This document shows positions 1-10,200 of a stretch of DNA of 64,000 nt, in pieces (position 1 is the stretch's first letter; each line of letters begins with the position of its first letter). Where the stretch lies: NCBI RefSeq assembly GCF_910592395.1, contig NC_088323.1, forward strand, positions 15,487,501-15,551,500. Direction: 5' to 3'. The notes under the pieces are model-generated. The model worked only from the letters and a program-made list of their open reading frames with translations, was not told where the DNA came from and did no database searches. The translations under genes were made by a program, and so were the position numbers. Source of the stretch: Lineus longissimus. Taxonomy: Eukaryota; Nemertea; Pilidiophora; Heteronemertea; Lineidae.

Positions 1-429
1 TTTCAAATAGGCCTAAAATGGACTAGATAATGATGGTGCATAATGGCCACAAAGAGTGGAATATACCCACGAACCCAGAAAGGGCAATGAAATTGATCTA
101 CCACCACAAGGTTACGCCTCACAAATAAGCCTACAATGGGCCATGCAAGAAACTACCAGTTGATCAATTCATTCCAATATAAATTCAAATTTAAAATGAA
201 CACAAAAAGGTAAATGACCACAAGTCACTTCTTAAAAGCATTCAAATTGATCAACAACCCACCACAATAATAATTGAATAGGCCTGTCAATATTCAAATT
301 TAGATAATAATGTCCACCTTTTGTAAAAGGTCTGTTGACCACCCTGCCATGAAAAACACAATGCCCACTCATTCACTCAAAAGGTCTGTTCAAGAGATAA
401 GGAGGGACCATGTCGTAAGTAGTATAGCA
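1..429. other. Unassigned AT-rich sequence
   Basis: I see no coding exon, repeat family member or structured RNA in this stretch. It is AT-rich with no long open frame. Confidence 0.4.
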
Positions 430-745
430 GGTACCTGGCGATTTAATTGACCTAGTTAGCATTGCCCTAGTTTCAAGTGACCTTGACCTCCCATGACCTT
501 GACCTTGGAGGAAAGGAATGATTTGAGAATGACCTTGACCGAGAAAGATGGCTTTAATTGACCTAGTTAGCCTTGCCCTAGTTTTAAGTGACCTTGACCT
601 CCCATGGCCTTGACCTTTAATTGACCTAGTTAGCCTTGCCCTAGTTTCAAGTGATCTTGACCTCCCATGGCCTTGACCTTGGAGGATAGGAATGCTTTGA
701 GAATGACCTTGACCGAGAAAGATGAGTGTTTGCCCACTCTTGTCC
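430..745. repeat. Minisatellite rich in TGACCTTGACC
   Basis: Imperfect tandem blocks built from the phrases TGACCTTGACCTCCCATG, CCTTGACCTTGGAGGA and AATTGACCTAGTTAGCC. The minus strand reads TCAAGGTCA repeatedly, which matches the extended half-site bound by ERR/SF-1 type nuclear receptors. The open frames across it come from the repeats and are not credible genes. Confidence 0.75.
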
Positions 746-1262
746 TTGAAACGGTGAAGGTTATTTTCAAACCATCTGTCACATTTGAAATGAGGGTGCA
801 TTGGTCAATTAACCCAGCAAATGACCCGAGGCAAGGGCCTAAAACATGTGCTGCAAAATGCACATGCATAACATTGCATACAAAATTACCAACCATAGGC
901 CCTATATCTTAACTTCAAAATTACAGAAAAATTATAAAGATAATTAAAATAAAAAACTCACCAAACTTTGCTCCACTGGTTCACTATAAATCCCACAGAT
1001 TACAAATCCTTAAAATCCAAAACTTCCAAGAAGAAATTGGAAAAGAAAGGGAACAACATCCTTTCTAAACCTCCTCCACCATCTTCAAGTCCAAAAGAGG
1101 CCCACATAGAATGTAAGGGGCTACCTAGAGGTCCACAGAACCATAACCAATCAAAAATGTCAAAAGGGAGGCAAATTTAAAAGGTCCAAACCAGAGCTGC
1201 CTCCTATCCTAAGATTTTGAAACTAAATTAAAGACTGGGCTCTACAGTGTCCTTGACTTCCA
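746..1262. other. Unassigned sequence
   Basis: No conserved exon or repeat family was recognised. Short open frames on both strands have no recognisable domain. Confidence 0.35.
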
Positions 1263-1316
1263 GGGTCTTATTTTTCCAGGGGGAGGGGGACACTTTCTAC
1301 TTTTACACCGGCACGT
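1263..1316. mobile_element. End of a CCGGTGTA-type MITE
   Basis: The stretch ending ACTTTTACACCGG, preceded by a G-rich tract and GGGGGACACTTT, matches the terminus of a complete small element at 21.3-21.46 kb and another end at 19.56 kb. Only one end is clear here. Confidence 0.45.
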
Positions 1317-1480
1317 TCCGAAACATCGCCGATGCGTGCGATCCATAGAAATGTGTGGTATTTTCCATCACCAGGGCATAGACAAGCGTCCATAGAAATT
1401 GTCTCTACTCATGTTGATGTCCGGCTGTCAAGATGTCAAGAGAAAACATTGTATTCATTCCGCATCTTTCTAATGCTGTA

Positions 1481-1871
1481 TTATAAAACACTTGAATAAA
1501 ATTGTTGTATTGCTATTTTTGCATCACGTTTCCAAATGAATGCCTGCAGAAGTGTGACAAAAGAGGCGTCCACTATAGTGACCAGTAGGTATTGTGCATG
1601 TCTTCCAAGCTTCAGGGATTTTACCCGTTTTTGGGTCGGGGTCATCGCTGGTTGGGATGTAAATGTGAAAAGTGTTATTGGTTTCGTTGACATTGCTCCA
1701 AGTGCGTGGATATTTTATCTCCGCAAGGCCGACCTCCAAATTTTCAGCAGAGCCAAGTCTGATGGCTGCGCTGAGCTGCTTTGTGTAATGACCTATTGTA
1801 TTGTCGGGAAAGTATTTCAAGGAGCTATTGCAGGGTAAAGAAACATAAAAATGGTCATTAAAAGTAGTCAT
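1481..1871 (-). pseudogene. Maverick/Polinton virion-type protein, frameshifted
   Basis: The frame starting at 1871 has the FYVSLPCNSS...YPDNT...LEVGLAEIKYP pattern that I know from proteins carried by animal Maverick/Polinton and adintovirus-like elements. The frame is lost near 1,540-1,560 and similarity resumes in a second minus-strand frame (1,481-1,693), so this copy is broken and 3'-truncated. It is the most downstream gene of the relic, 3' of the integrase. The exact role (minor virion component or other) is not settled by the sequence; family membership is the confident part. Confidence 0.6.
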
Positions 1872-2229
1872 TTTGCCTTAATTGGGAAAACGTTTCTTGG
1901 TTAATGCACGCGTGTTCTCGGGTATTGATAGATTTGGTAACAAGTAACCTAAACAGCTGCACAGGAGAGAGAGATCCACACAGTACTTTCACCGTTGGCA
2001 ATAGCTATATCAATGAGAGCAGTAACGATCACTATGTAAATAATTATGATCTGGGCAAAGAAATTATCTCGGGTTTAGGGACATTGTGACCAAAAAGTTT
2101 CCAATTCTTCTGTTGTGAAGTGATTGAATCGTTGCCGTCGCCTTCCTTGTTTTCAGATCCGCGTGACATTTCTGCAATCATGCTTTGTTTACTCAAATAT
2201 CAAACGTGTCTGTGACAGTGTAGAATAAA
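1872..2229. other. Spacer inside the Polinton relic
   Basis: Lies between the integrase chromodomain and the last Polinton gene. No credible coding frame or repeat was found. Confidence 0.4.
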
Positions 2230-3344
2230 TCATAGATGTTGAACGTCTGCCTTGCGCACCCAACTGTTGAACTTTGCTGGATATCCATCCCATTTAACTA
2301 AATATTCTTTTGTTCTACCCCTGCCGGGTTCTGCAAGTATTCTCTCGAATTTATAGGTCTTTTCTGGCGACACATCTACTTTCTGCAGCTCTTTTTCGTA
2401 GAAAGTGCCTAAGATGTTTTCACCTTGCGCGTCATGGACGCCGTACAGGGTTGGATGACTTTTAACGCGTCTTTTTATAGTGAAGATTTCTGTTGACCAG
2501 TTGGGTAAATAAGATTTTTCGAATAGCATTTTTGTCTTGCCAATCCTTACCTTATCGCCAATTTCAAATTTGAATTTGACGTTTTTTGTTGATAGGTTTT
2601 CTTTTGAGTAGAGTACGTGCCAAAAGTCATCTGCATTACCCTCGTTCACCTCGCTGGGTTTCCTCTTGATGCTCCTATGCCACATGTTGTTGTATGAATG
2701 TACAAGTTTCTGAAGAATTGACAGGTATGACAGAGTGTTCTGCCATGTAAAGGCACAAAACATGTGTTATTTGAAAGTTATGTTGAAACGCTCGATTATA
2801 GCTGCTTTAACCTCATTATTCGAAGTAAAAAAATTGATATTTTCTTTTTTTAGAAAGGCTTGAAATTTCTTGCCCAGAAACTCACCCCCCCCTTATCGGT
2901 TCTTAAATGTTTTGGTTTTCGCTTGGATGTGGCAAATATTTTAGAGAATGAATCCACCTGTTCTGCCCCTGTTTTAGTTCTTAAAGGGACCACCAACGCG
3001 AATTTCGAAAGATAATCGATCACTGTGAGCAAATATTTATGAGGTTTATTATATTTGACTATTCTACACAAATCAACGAGATCCGCTTCCCACTGTTCGG
3101 CGACGTCGGCGACAACAATACGCCTTCGTTTGAAATGGCGACGGATCGGCATGTGGAGCGTGTATGTGGCTTGACTTCTTAACCATTTCTTGATGTCAGA
3201 GGTCGATATCTTACTACCGACCACCCTCTTTAAGGTATTTACACCTCCAAAACTACCGGAAATACCAGGTGTGTAATAGATCTTTTTCAATAGCCTGGCT
3301 GCTTTGTCACTACCACGCTTCCCAGCTTTCATTTTTGTCGTCAT
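2230..3344 (-). pseudogene. Polinton retroviral-type integrase with C-terminal chromodomain, frameshifted
   Basis: The upstream part (3344 to ~2,885) carries the rve integrase core: an acidic residue in WEADLVDL, a second in LLTVIDYLSKFA, and HLRTDKG. The frame breaks at the C-run 2,885-2,892, just where the third acidic catalytic residue is expected. The downstream part (2763-2230) has an SH3-like stretch with KFEIGDKVRIGK and ends in a chromodomain with EYLVKWDGYP and NSWV. In this family the enzyme inserts the element by D,D-35-E chemistry and the chromodomain is thought to bias targeting. A homopolymer frameshift plus loss of an open frame between 2,764 and 2,850 means no intact enzyme is encoded. 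Whether the homopolymer shift is real or an assembly error cannot be judged here. Confidence 0.8.
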
Positions 3345-3348
3345 ATTT

Positions 3349-4146
3349 TCATGTGGAGAAGATGGTATCAGGACTGTCGAATACAGGAGAACTCTGTCTG
3401 TGAAACGTCGGAGAGTTCCAAAAAGCTAATGGGTCTCTCCTCCTCGACTTGGGCGTTTTATTGACCCCTATACCCTCCCTATCATTGAGTTTGAGTTTTT
3501 TCTTCCATTCCCTGTTCGTAATCATGTTACTGGATATTTCACCCTTACCATCGAGATAAGATAGGACCGAATCAACGCCGACAGGAGGGCTAGAATGTTT
3601 TGCGTTTGAAGAGGCGTTTTGTATGACCGACTTGATATCGCTTCCTTTAATGACGTCTCCGTTAATTGAAATTTCGCCGCTTTCGTTCCAGCTAAATTTT
3701 GGGTCGTCCTGCAATGCCTGTACTAATTTTTTGGCCTTTGGTTTTGAGTACCCGGGTACTTGCTGCAATATCGCCTTGGGGGAAAGCGGAGACAATACGG
3801 AGGGCTGGGCAGCCATTTGGTTTACAGCAGTTGTATCCGCAGCTTGGGCAGTCGTTGTAACAGCATTTTGGGCTTGTCCTATTGTTCCAGCGTTTAAATC
3901 TAGTGATGGGGAATGTATTGTTCCCAAGTACTTGCGAAGCAACTGCGAGTATGCTGTGGCCTTGTCATACTCATTCATAGTTGTTGAGGACAGTATTTTT
4001 TGCATTTCTTGATCAATACCCATTGCGTTGTATGCCTGGGGTTTGGTATCCTCTTTGTGGCGTTGCTGATACAGATATTTATCTACCATCTCATGAGGTA
4101 TTAACGCCATTTTGCGCATCTGACTCATTATGCGGCTATTTATCAA
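3349..4146 (-). CDS. Maverick/Polinton conserved protein of unknown function
   Basis: A 265-residue open frame starting at 4146. Its N-terminus (RKMALIPHEMVDKYL, then a Q-rich segment, GIDQEMQKIL and YSQLLRKYL) is a pattern I recognise from proteins neighbouring integrase and pX-like genes in animal Polintons. A later segment around KAILQQVPGYSKPKAKKLVQAL looks like a small helical DNA-binding fold. The stop is only 5 bases upstream of the integrase start and the ATG overlaps the end of the preceding small gene by 4 bases, which is compact virus-like packing. Apparently intact, but it sits in a relic whose other genes are broken. Confidence 0.6.
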   Translation of the reverse strand: MINSRIMSQMRKMALIPHEMVDKYLYQQRHKEDTKPQAYNAMGIDQEMQKILSSTTMNEYDKATAYSQLLRKYLGTIHSPSLDLNAGTIGQAQNAVTTTAQAADTTAVNQMAAQPSVLSPLSPKAILQQVPGYSKPKAKKLVQALQDDPKFSWNESGEISINGDVIKGSDIKSVIQNASSNAKHSSPPVGVDSVLSYLDGKGEISSNMITNREWKKKLKLNDREGIGVNKTPKSRRRDPLAFWNSPTFHRQSSPVFDSPDTIFST

Positions 4147-4469
4147 CCACCAAAAATACTTCCAATGGCTCTAATCACGGGGCCTAGCAGTGCTCCAAGA
4201 AAACCACCCTTTTGAATGAGCCGTTTTCGTTCCTTTAACGATGTCTTCTTGCACGCTAATTTACGGAGGGAGTGCTTGTGTTTCTTCAGACATTTAAATT
4301 GATTTCTATTAAGGGGTACGTAGCCTTTTAAACAGTTGCTCGCAGACTCCCCCACCGCATTAAGGAGCCCTTTGTCGGCTGTTTGAAGAATCTGGCGTCT
4401 TTTCTTAACCTGAGCAGATTTCAGTGCTTTGAGTTGGCGCACGTAATGTTTAATGTGATATTTTGCCAT
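4143..4469 (-). CDS. Polinton pX-like small basic protein
   Basis: A 108-residue, strongly basic protein (many Lys/Arg in residues 1-85) ending in a glycine-rich, membrane-active-looking tail, QKGGFLGALLGPVIRAIGSIFGG-like in composition, beginning KGGFLGALL. This layout matches the small virion proteins in animal Polintons/adintoviruses that have been compared with adenovirus pX (a DNA-condensing core protein); that comparison is family knowledge and not shown by this sequence. The stop overlaps the next start by 4 bases. The frame is open end to end. Confidence 0.6.
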   Translation of the reverse strand: MAKYHIKHYVRQLKALKSAQVKKRRQILQTADKGLLNAVGESASNCLKGYVPLNRNQFKCLKKHKHSLRKLACKKTSLKERKRLIQKGGFLGALLGPVIRAIGSIFGG

Positions 4470-4479
4470 ATCGAATAAC

Positions 4480-5023
4480 TGATGCTAAAATCCAAGAATA
4501 GATATCCAAAGGGTTGACGCGTCGCATCGGCAAAAGCTTCCGGAAGGGCTTTGGTATTACCAGGAGAAATTTGCTTTGCCAAATGTGTGATCTGAGACAC
4601 GTCTCTTGGATTTTTGAATAACACCACATAATATGGTGCGCTGCTGTCTCCCGTGAAAAAAAAAGTTCTGTACGATAAAGATGACTCTCCGGTTCAAATG
4701 ATGACAATCCTTGGTGAAGATCTTTGTGACTTTTTCATCTGTTTCACACGTTAAATCGTCGATAATGAGCAATGTTCGCTCATCTACAGATGTATCTTCA
4801 GAAAAATTCAGACCAGAGACGAACTCCACATTTGGAAACGCTGCAAACGCCTCTGCCATACGCCTCCATAGCACCAAACAATGCTATCAGGTGGAGGGTC
4901 AATAGTAGAGGCAGCATTGGATATCAATCGTTGTACAAAGAAAGACTTCCCGCACATGGTAGGCCCTGCTACTAGACATGTGAATGGATGTTTCAAGAGA
5001 AGGTCTCCACTTGAAATATGCAT
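4480..5023 (-). pseudogene. Polinton genome-packaging ATPase, multiply frameshifted
   Basis: The first frame (from 5023) has a Walker A motif GPTMCGKSFF. After a shift near 4,870 a second frame has Walker B-like LLIIDDL and a downstream sensor-type region with RRVIFIVQNFF. After a second shift near 4,680 a third frame carries KNPRDVSQITHLAKQ to about 4,480. This is the FtsK/HerA-type ATPase that packages DNA in Polintons and related viruses. Two internal shifts, one next to an A-run at 4,656-4,663, make the copy non-functional as assembled. Confidence 0.7.
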
Positions 5024-5473
5024 GCTGAGATCTCGACTAATATAATGAGGGATTCAACAAAAAAATACTGTTATAGGTTATAGTGTAACTGTCTAGAGCA
5101 AAAACAGATAATGATCTATTGTACCGTGGATGTTGGTGATAATGATGATGATACAGTCTGTAATAGTGCTATCAAGGTATTATACCTGTTTTCTGGCGCA
5201 GAAACCATAATAGAAAAAACTAATATCTCTGGCATGGATGGAGTTGTCTGCAGTGCTGATGATGATGATGATGATGATGGAGATGATAACGATGTTTCAT
5301 GTTGACTAAAAAATGACACTGGCAATAATTTTTACAATAACATCCCTTATAAAATGACATATATGTAAGCACGATACAGTTCAATGATGTTTATAAAATA
5401 ATAATATCAGATGTACAATGATGATAATAGCGCTCAAGGAGCGCGTAAACTTCACTATGGTGAAATAATGGTT
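5024..5473. other. Spacer with a (GAT)n microsatellite
   Basis: No gene. A GAT-repeat tract occupies about 5,257-5,285 and gives spurious Asp- or Ser-rich open frames. It lies between the Polinton ATPase and the foldback element. Confidence 0.5.
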
Positions 5474-6510
5474 TATGCCTGTTTCGCCTATTCCTGTTTC
5501 GCCTATTCCTTTTTCGCCTATTCCTGTTCCGCCTATTCCTGTTTGGCCTATTTCCTGTTTGGCCTATTTCCTGTTTCGCCTATACCTGTTTCGCCTACTT
5601 CCTGTTTCGCCTACTTTCCAGTACCCCTACAATAAATCGACTCTCCCAGGGGGAACCTTAGGGATGCATGTCCATTTTATGGGAAAAATGTGAGGGAACA
5701 ATTGGATGATGTTAACGATGTGATGACAATTTGACTAATCAAATGCCATCAACTTTATTAACAAACCATGCCATGACCGTTTTGAAAGAGTCACGTTGAA
5801 AGCGGGGACAGTCCGGGACTTATTTGACCATATGACTATACTGACACACAGTAAAAACTAATAGATTAAGTAGAGTAAAGCAGTCGCTTATTTTATAAAA
5901 CAGGAATTCATGAGTTTTTGATAAAAATACATAATACTGTACATTCTCATAATTATTTGATCAAAATCAGCTGTAAAACCCATGTCATAGTAAAAAACAA
6001 TGTAGCTATAGGTATTCTTTCTATTACGTAGCCAGTTACTGACTAAGACAAAAGATAGAGAATCCACAATATAAAATGCAGGTCTGAGAAACCTTTCTCA
6101 AATCTAATGAAAGGGTAAAACTTTCTTACAATTTTATTTCTTGCCTTTTAAAATAAGCTAAAACATAAGCCAATGTAAGCTATGTATAATTTTCCAAAGT
6201 TATTCCGAATAATACTGAAATAATTGACATGTCGCTAAATCCATTATTTCAGACTTTATTCTTAATGATAGCCTTTAACACTATAGTAAGGGATGGTTCA
6301 TATTCCTACGTCTGTGGGGAGGTTAGCAATACTTTTGAATAGGCGAAACAGGAATAGGCGAAACAGGAATTAGGCGAAACAGGAATAGGCGAAACAGGAA
6401 GTAGGCGAATCAGGAATAGGTGAATAAGGAATTAGGCGAAACAGGAATAGGCGGAACAGGAATAGGCGGAACAGGAATAGGCGGAACAGGAATAGGCGAA
6501 ACAGGAATAC
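5474..6510. mobile_element. Foldback-type element with minisatellite arms
   Basis: The left arm (5,474-5,620) is a tandem repeat of CCTGTTTCGCCTATT. The right arm (6,338-6,510) is the same 15-base unit inverted, AATAGGCGAAACAGG. The ~715-base centre has no open frame of note. Tandemly repetitive inverted arms are the hallmark of foldback (FB/TU-like) elements. It separates the Polinton ATPase from the PolB fragment, so it probably inserted into the Polinton, although no target duplication was defined. Confidence 0.6.
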
Positions 6511-6548
6511 ACCGAAATAATACACGTGAGAGAGAGATGTCATAATAG

Positions 6549-6835
6549 CTAATAGCCAAAAGGCAATGTAAAGAAATCGTCTGTCAGGTAACGCTTGTCG
6601 TATACTAAGCCGTACTTTTTCACCTCCCGAACTGTGGTAATTTTGAAATCCTTACGTCGCCGAATTTTGTAAGGATTTTCGACCGAAAGGGTGTCGGAAA
6701 AATTCAGGTTTTGTACCAAGTCCCTCATGGTTTCGAAATTGATTTTTTGACTATTACCATAGTTCAGGGTGAACCCTCGGACTTTGCACACAGTCTCTTG
6801 ACTCTCTTTGATGCGATACCCGTAGTTTTTTGGTC
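6549..6835 (-). pseudogene. C-terminal fragment of Polinton family B DNA polymerase
   Basis: Open from the gap edge at 6,835 to a stop at 6,549. It shows PKNYGYR at the edge, then CKVRGFTLNY, and closes with VYDKRYL...TLPFGY, a C-terminal signature I associate with protein-primed PolB of animal Polintons. The catalytic part would lie on the far side of the 100-N gap but is not there. Same strand as the other Polinton genes, so it most likely belongs to the same element. Confidence 0.6.
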
Positions 6836-6935
6836 NNNNNNNNNNNNNNNNNNNNNNNNNNNNNNNNNNNNNNNNNNNNNNNNNNNNNNNNNNNNNNNNN
6901 NNNNNNNNNNNNNNNNNNNNNNNNNNNNNNNNNNN
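6836..6935. other. Assembly gap of 100 N
   Basis: Exactly 100 undetermined bases, the usual placeholder for a scaffold join of unknown length. The sequences on its two sides do not continue each other. Confidence 0.98.
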
Positions 6936-7119
6936 CGGATATCGATTTTGGCGTTATCTCTTCATGAGAGTCTATCAGCAACGACCCGCTCTGAGGAGAA
7001 GTTGGAAACTTAAGTGAAAGGAGACTGCCAGAGGCGAGGAACGTGACCTTGGTAGACAACAGTAGGCTGATCGTGACCAAGATAATAACTGGCAACATCA
7101 CATAGAGAGGTCTACTCAT
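6936..7119 (-). CDS. N-terminus of a type II membrane protein, partial
   Basis: From an ATG at 7119 the frame gives a short cytoplasmic lead (MSRPLYVM), a hydrophobic segment at about residues 8-24 and then a Ser/Pro-rich stem, running open into the gap. This resembles the start of Golgi glycosyltransferases or sulfotransferases, which have a signal anchor followed by a stem, but no catalytic domain is visible, so the family is a guess. It sits only ~165 bases beyond VPS50 exon 13 on the same strand, where VPS50 should instead continue. Confidence 0.4.
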
Positions 7120-7189
7120 TTTGCTCGAGAATTTGGAGGGAAGAGGGCATGTGTATCGTAAAGATGATACTTCACTTCTGGTGATACTT

Positions 7190-7277
7190 AACAAACAAAC
7201 AAACGAACAGCAAACAGCAAAGAGCAAACAAACAGCAAACAACAGCAAACAGCAAACAAACAGCAAACAAACAGCAA
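7190..7277. repeat. (AACAGCAA)n microsatellite
   Basis: Short runs of ACAAACAGCAA abut the splice donor of VPS50 exon 13. Frames through it give an artefactual Cys/Leu/Val-rich protein on the minus strand. Confidence 0.8.
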
Positions 7278-7283
7278 ACTAAC

Positions 7284-10200
7284 CAAAAAGCCTGAGCAGA
7301 GTGAGAGTTGTGTTGGTGATAATTGGAGGGAGCCTTGCACCAGATTTATTACTGAGTTTCCGTCGTCGATACATTGGCCTACTCGGCGTGTCACCCGTAT
7401 TCTCATCAATGAAGTCCTGTTTCAGTTCGTCGGGGACATCCTCATCACTGTCACTTTCAATCTCTTCCATCGAGTTTTGGCGGCCTCGCCCACCTCCATA
7501 CTGAAATTACATCAAAATTTAATTCGTGAAAAACACCAAATGTTCATGTTTTCATTTTTTGTACAATTTGTGAAAAATCACGTTTTGCGTAAAATAAAAA
7601 TTGCCCACAAAAAAAAAGAAAAGACGTCGTCATAGTTTTCTAATCAAAAAATTTTCAAAATGTTGGCGGATCATGAAATGACCAAAAAAGTGTGTTTTGC
7701 AATTTTACTTTTCTTTTACAAATCGAGGTTATTTGCAAAATCCTTGAAGAAAACACAACAAACCAAACCAGACACGACCAGATATCATCGCTCGCAATGT
7801 CATGAATTTGCAAGAAGTAAATTATGTGCCCCATTTTAACACGATGCAAAAAAGTGGACCAAAAGTGGCGAGGGTACGGTACACCTATTACACCACTGTG
7901 AACCAAACCGACCAAATCAGATCACAATGGCACACGTTTACAAAGCAGACCAATCTGGACCGGTCCAGATTAATCTAGATAAGTTTGGTTTGTGTGAACA
8001 CCCCCAATGTCCAATACAGTCGAACCTCTCTGTTAAGGACATCCTTGGGACTGACAAGTGCTGTCCTTAATAGAGAGGTGTCCTGATTACAGAGGTCACA
8101 TTGAATGGAAACAACAAGTTTGGAATCAAAAGTCCTTACTAGAGAGGTTGTATTAATAGAGAGTTGTCCTGATTAGAGAGGTCACATTGAATGGAAACAA
8201 CCAGTTTGGAATCAAAACTAGTGTCCTTACTAGAGAGGTTGTATTAATAGAGAGATGTCCTGATTACAGAGGTCACATTGAATGGAAACAACCAGTTATG
8301 AATCAAAACTAGTGTCCTTACTAGAGAGGTTGTATTAATAGAGAGTTGTCCGCTTTGTTTTTACCTACCCCGTTGGTCGCCAAAACGTCTTCAGTCTCCT
8401 CATCCTCGATCTGAACATCAAAAGGATTCCCGACATCGAGATATTTTTGGAAATAGCCGTAATTTGGCCGGACCGGTTTCTCAGGGTCAACAGACTGGGA
8501 GGAGATGGTTTGACCAGCCGAACTCATCTTATTACACTTATGTCGCAAGAAACGAAACTCCTGAAAATCAGAATGGAAAAGTTAAAACAATCACACGAAA
8601 TGACCCTACCAGAGAGACCAACCAATACACCCCAACTTTCCCAAATGGACTCTTCTGATGCATTACTTAGAGGAGTCTATACAGAGATATGGGGGTGAAA
8701 AGGTCTTGTTATCCAGAAACTCATGAGTGGATATCAGGCCAAATACATCCACGGTGATGGAGTAGCTTGGGTCTCTAAACTAGCGACCAAGAGGTCCCTG
8801 GTTCAACCCCCAATGTCGGTGTGAGACTCTAGACACGTCTCTTTACCTAATAGGCCTAACTCCACTCAGGTAAGAGACAGACCTGCTTAGGTTGAAGTGC
8901 TGTTTTAGCAGGTCATCCGAGTTCTACTGAAATGTTTCAAGCAGCTTAGACCGGGCAATAGACATAAAGCACTTTGAGAATGTTCTACATTATAAAGCGC
9001 CAAGACATGGCAGATATATTCTACATGGTAATTTTTCTGCACAGAAATTTGATCACTTTTGAGTTATCTCTCTGGTGTCTTATAGGATAACTGTATTTCA
9101 AACGATTTTAAATACTATATACAGACCCTTTAAGATATTTACAGACAGGAGTGAAGTTAGGAGTTTACAATTTAACAATACCTGCAACTGAGTCGTAGCG
9201 AAACTGGATTTGACCGGACAGAGTTCCCATCCCTCATTCTCCAGGAACATGCGCAGCTCGTCCATCCGCGCCCGGTGGTAACTCTTGAAATAGTTCAGAC
9301 TTTGCGTTCGTATCGATTCCTGTAAAGCCTCGGATTTACTACCACAGAATTCTTCGCCAATTTCTATGAGCCTAAAGAAAGAGAATTTAAAGTATAATGT
9401 AAGCAAGCTGCAACCTCACAACAAAATCAACGGTTGCTCCACCAAAAGGACTTTCTGAGGTGACTGCTTTGTACATTACACCAGTTTAAGACGTGACAGA
9501 ATTCAGTCACGGAGCCAGTCTCCACTGGTTGCTCGTCTGAAGATTTTCTAAGGTGACTGTTAAAGACAATACAAAACTCCACCTCTGCCCGAAACTACTC
9601 TGGACATTTTTACAAACAGAATTTCTTTCTGGTTGGAATTAAACTCGTTTTTCTAGAGGCATACAATTCTCACAGATGGATTATGACACATAATTCTAAA
9701 ACACCTGGGTTTTATAGAATAAACCGCACATTACAGTGTAAATGCACTATGCGCAAACAAAGCCTCGTTTTGAATTCAGCGGTTATGGTTAGGTTACCAT
9801 AAACACCTGGGTTGGTGCAAAATGTGGAAGCATTTCAAAAGCATTTCAAACCACATTATTCGATATTTAATTTGAGACGTTTTAGAATAGAAATTGATAC
9901 CTCACTGTCAGTGTTGATTGTCTCACCCAAAACGCTCAAGTGGAGCTAAAATATTGATCCACATTTTAGCTCCACCCTGGCGGTTTTTGTGAGACACCCA
10001 ATACCGGTAGTTCTGTATCAATGCCTTAAACTATACGACTGGGGCAAGACACCCTGGTCTTCATAAACAAGTGGTCCTTTAATAGGTTGCGTACAATCGA
10101 GCAGTATAGTTCTCCAGTAACATACCTTGGGACATCCAATAAGCCAAGCTACACGACAGGGCCAACAATCACAACCTGGGTTTTCCTTATCAGAAATTGA

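Noticed and set aside
1536-1838. 100-codon plus-strand open frame opposite the Polinton protein
   Set aside because: Shadow of the recognised minus-strand gene.
5111-5325. Asp-rich and Ser-rich open frames
   Set aside because: Created by the (GAT)n tract.
7188-7409. Minus-strand frame rich in FVCCLLFAV, resembling a membrane protein
   Set aside because: It comes from the (AACAGCAA)n microsatellite in VPS50 intron 13.
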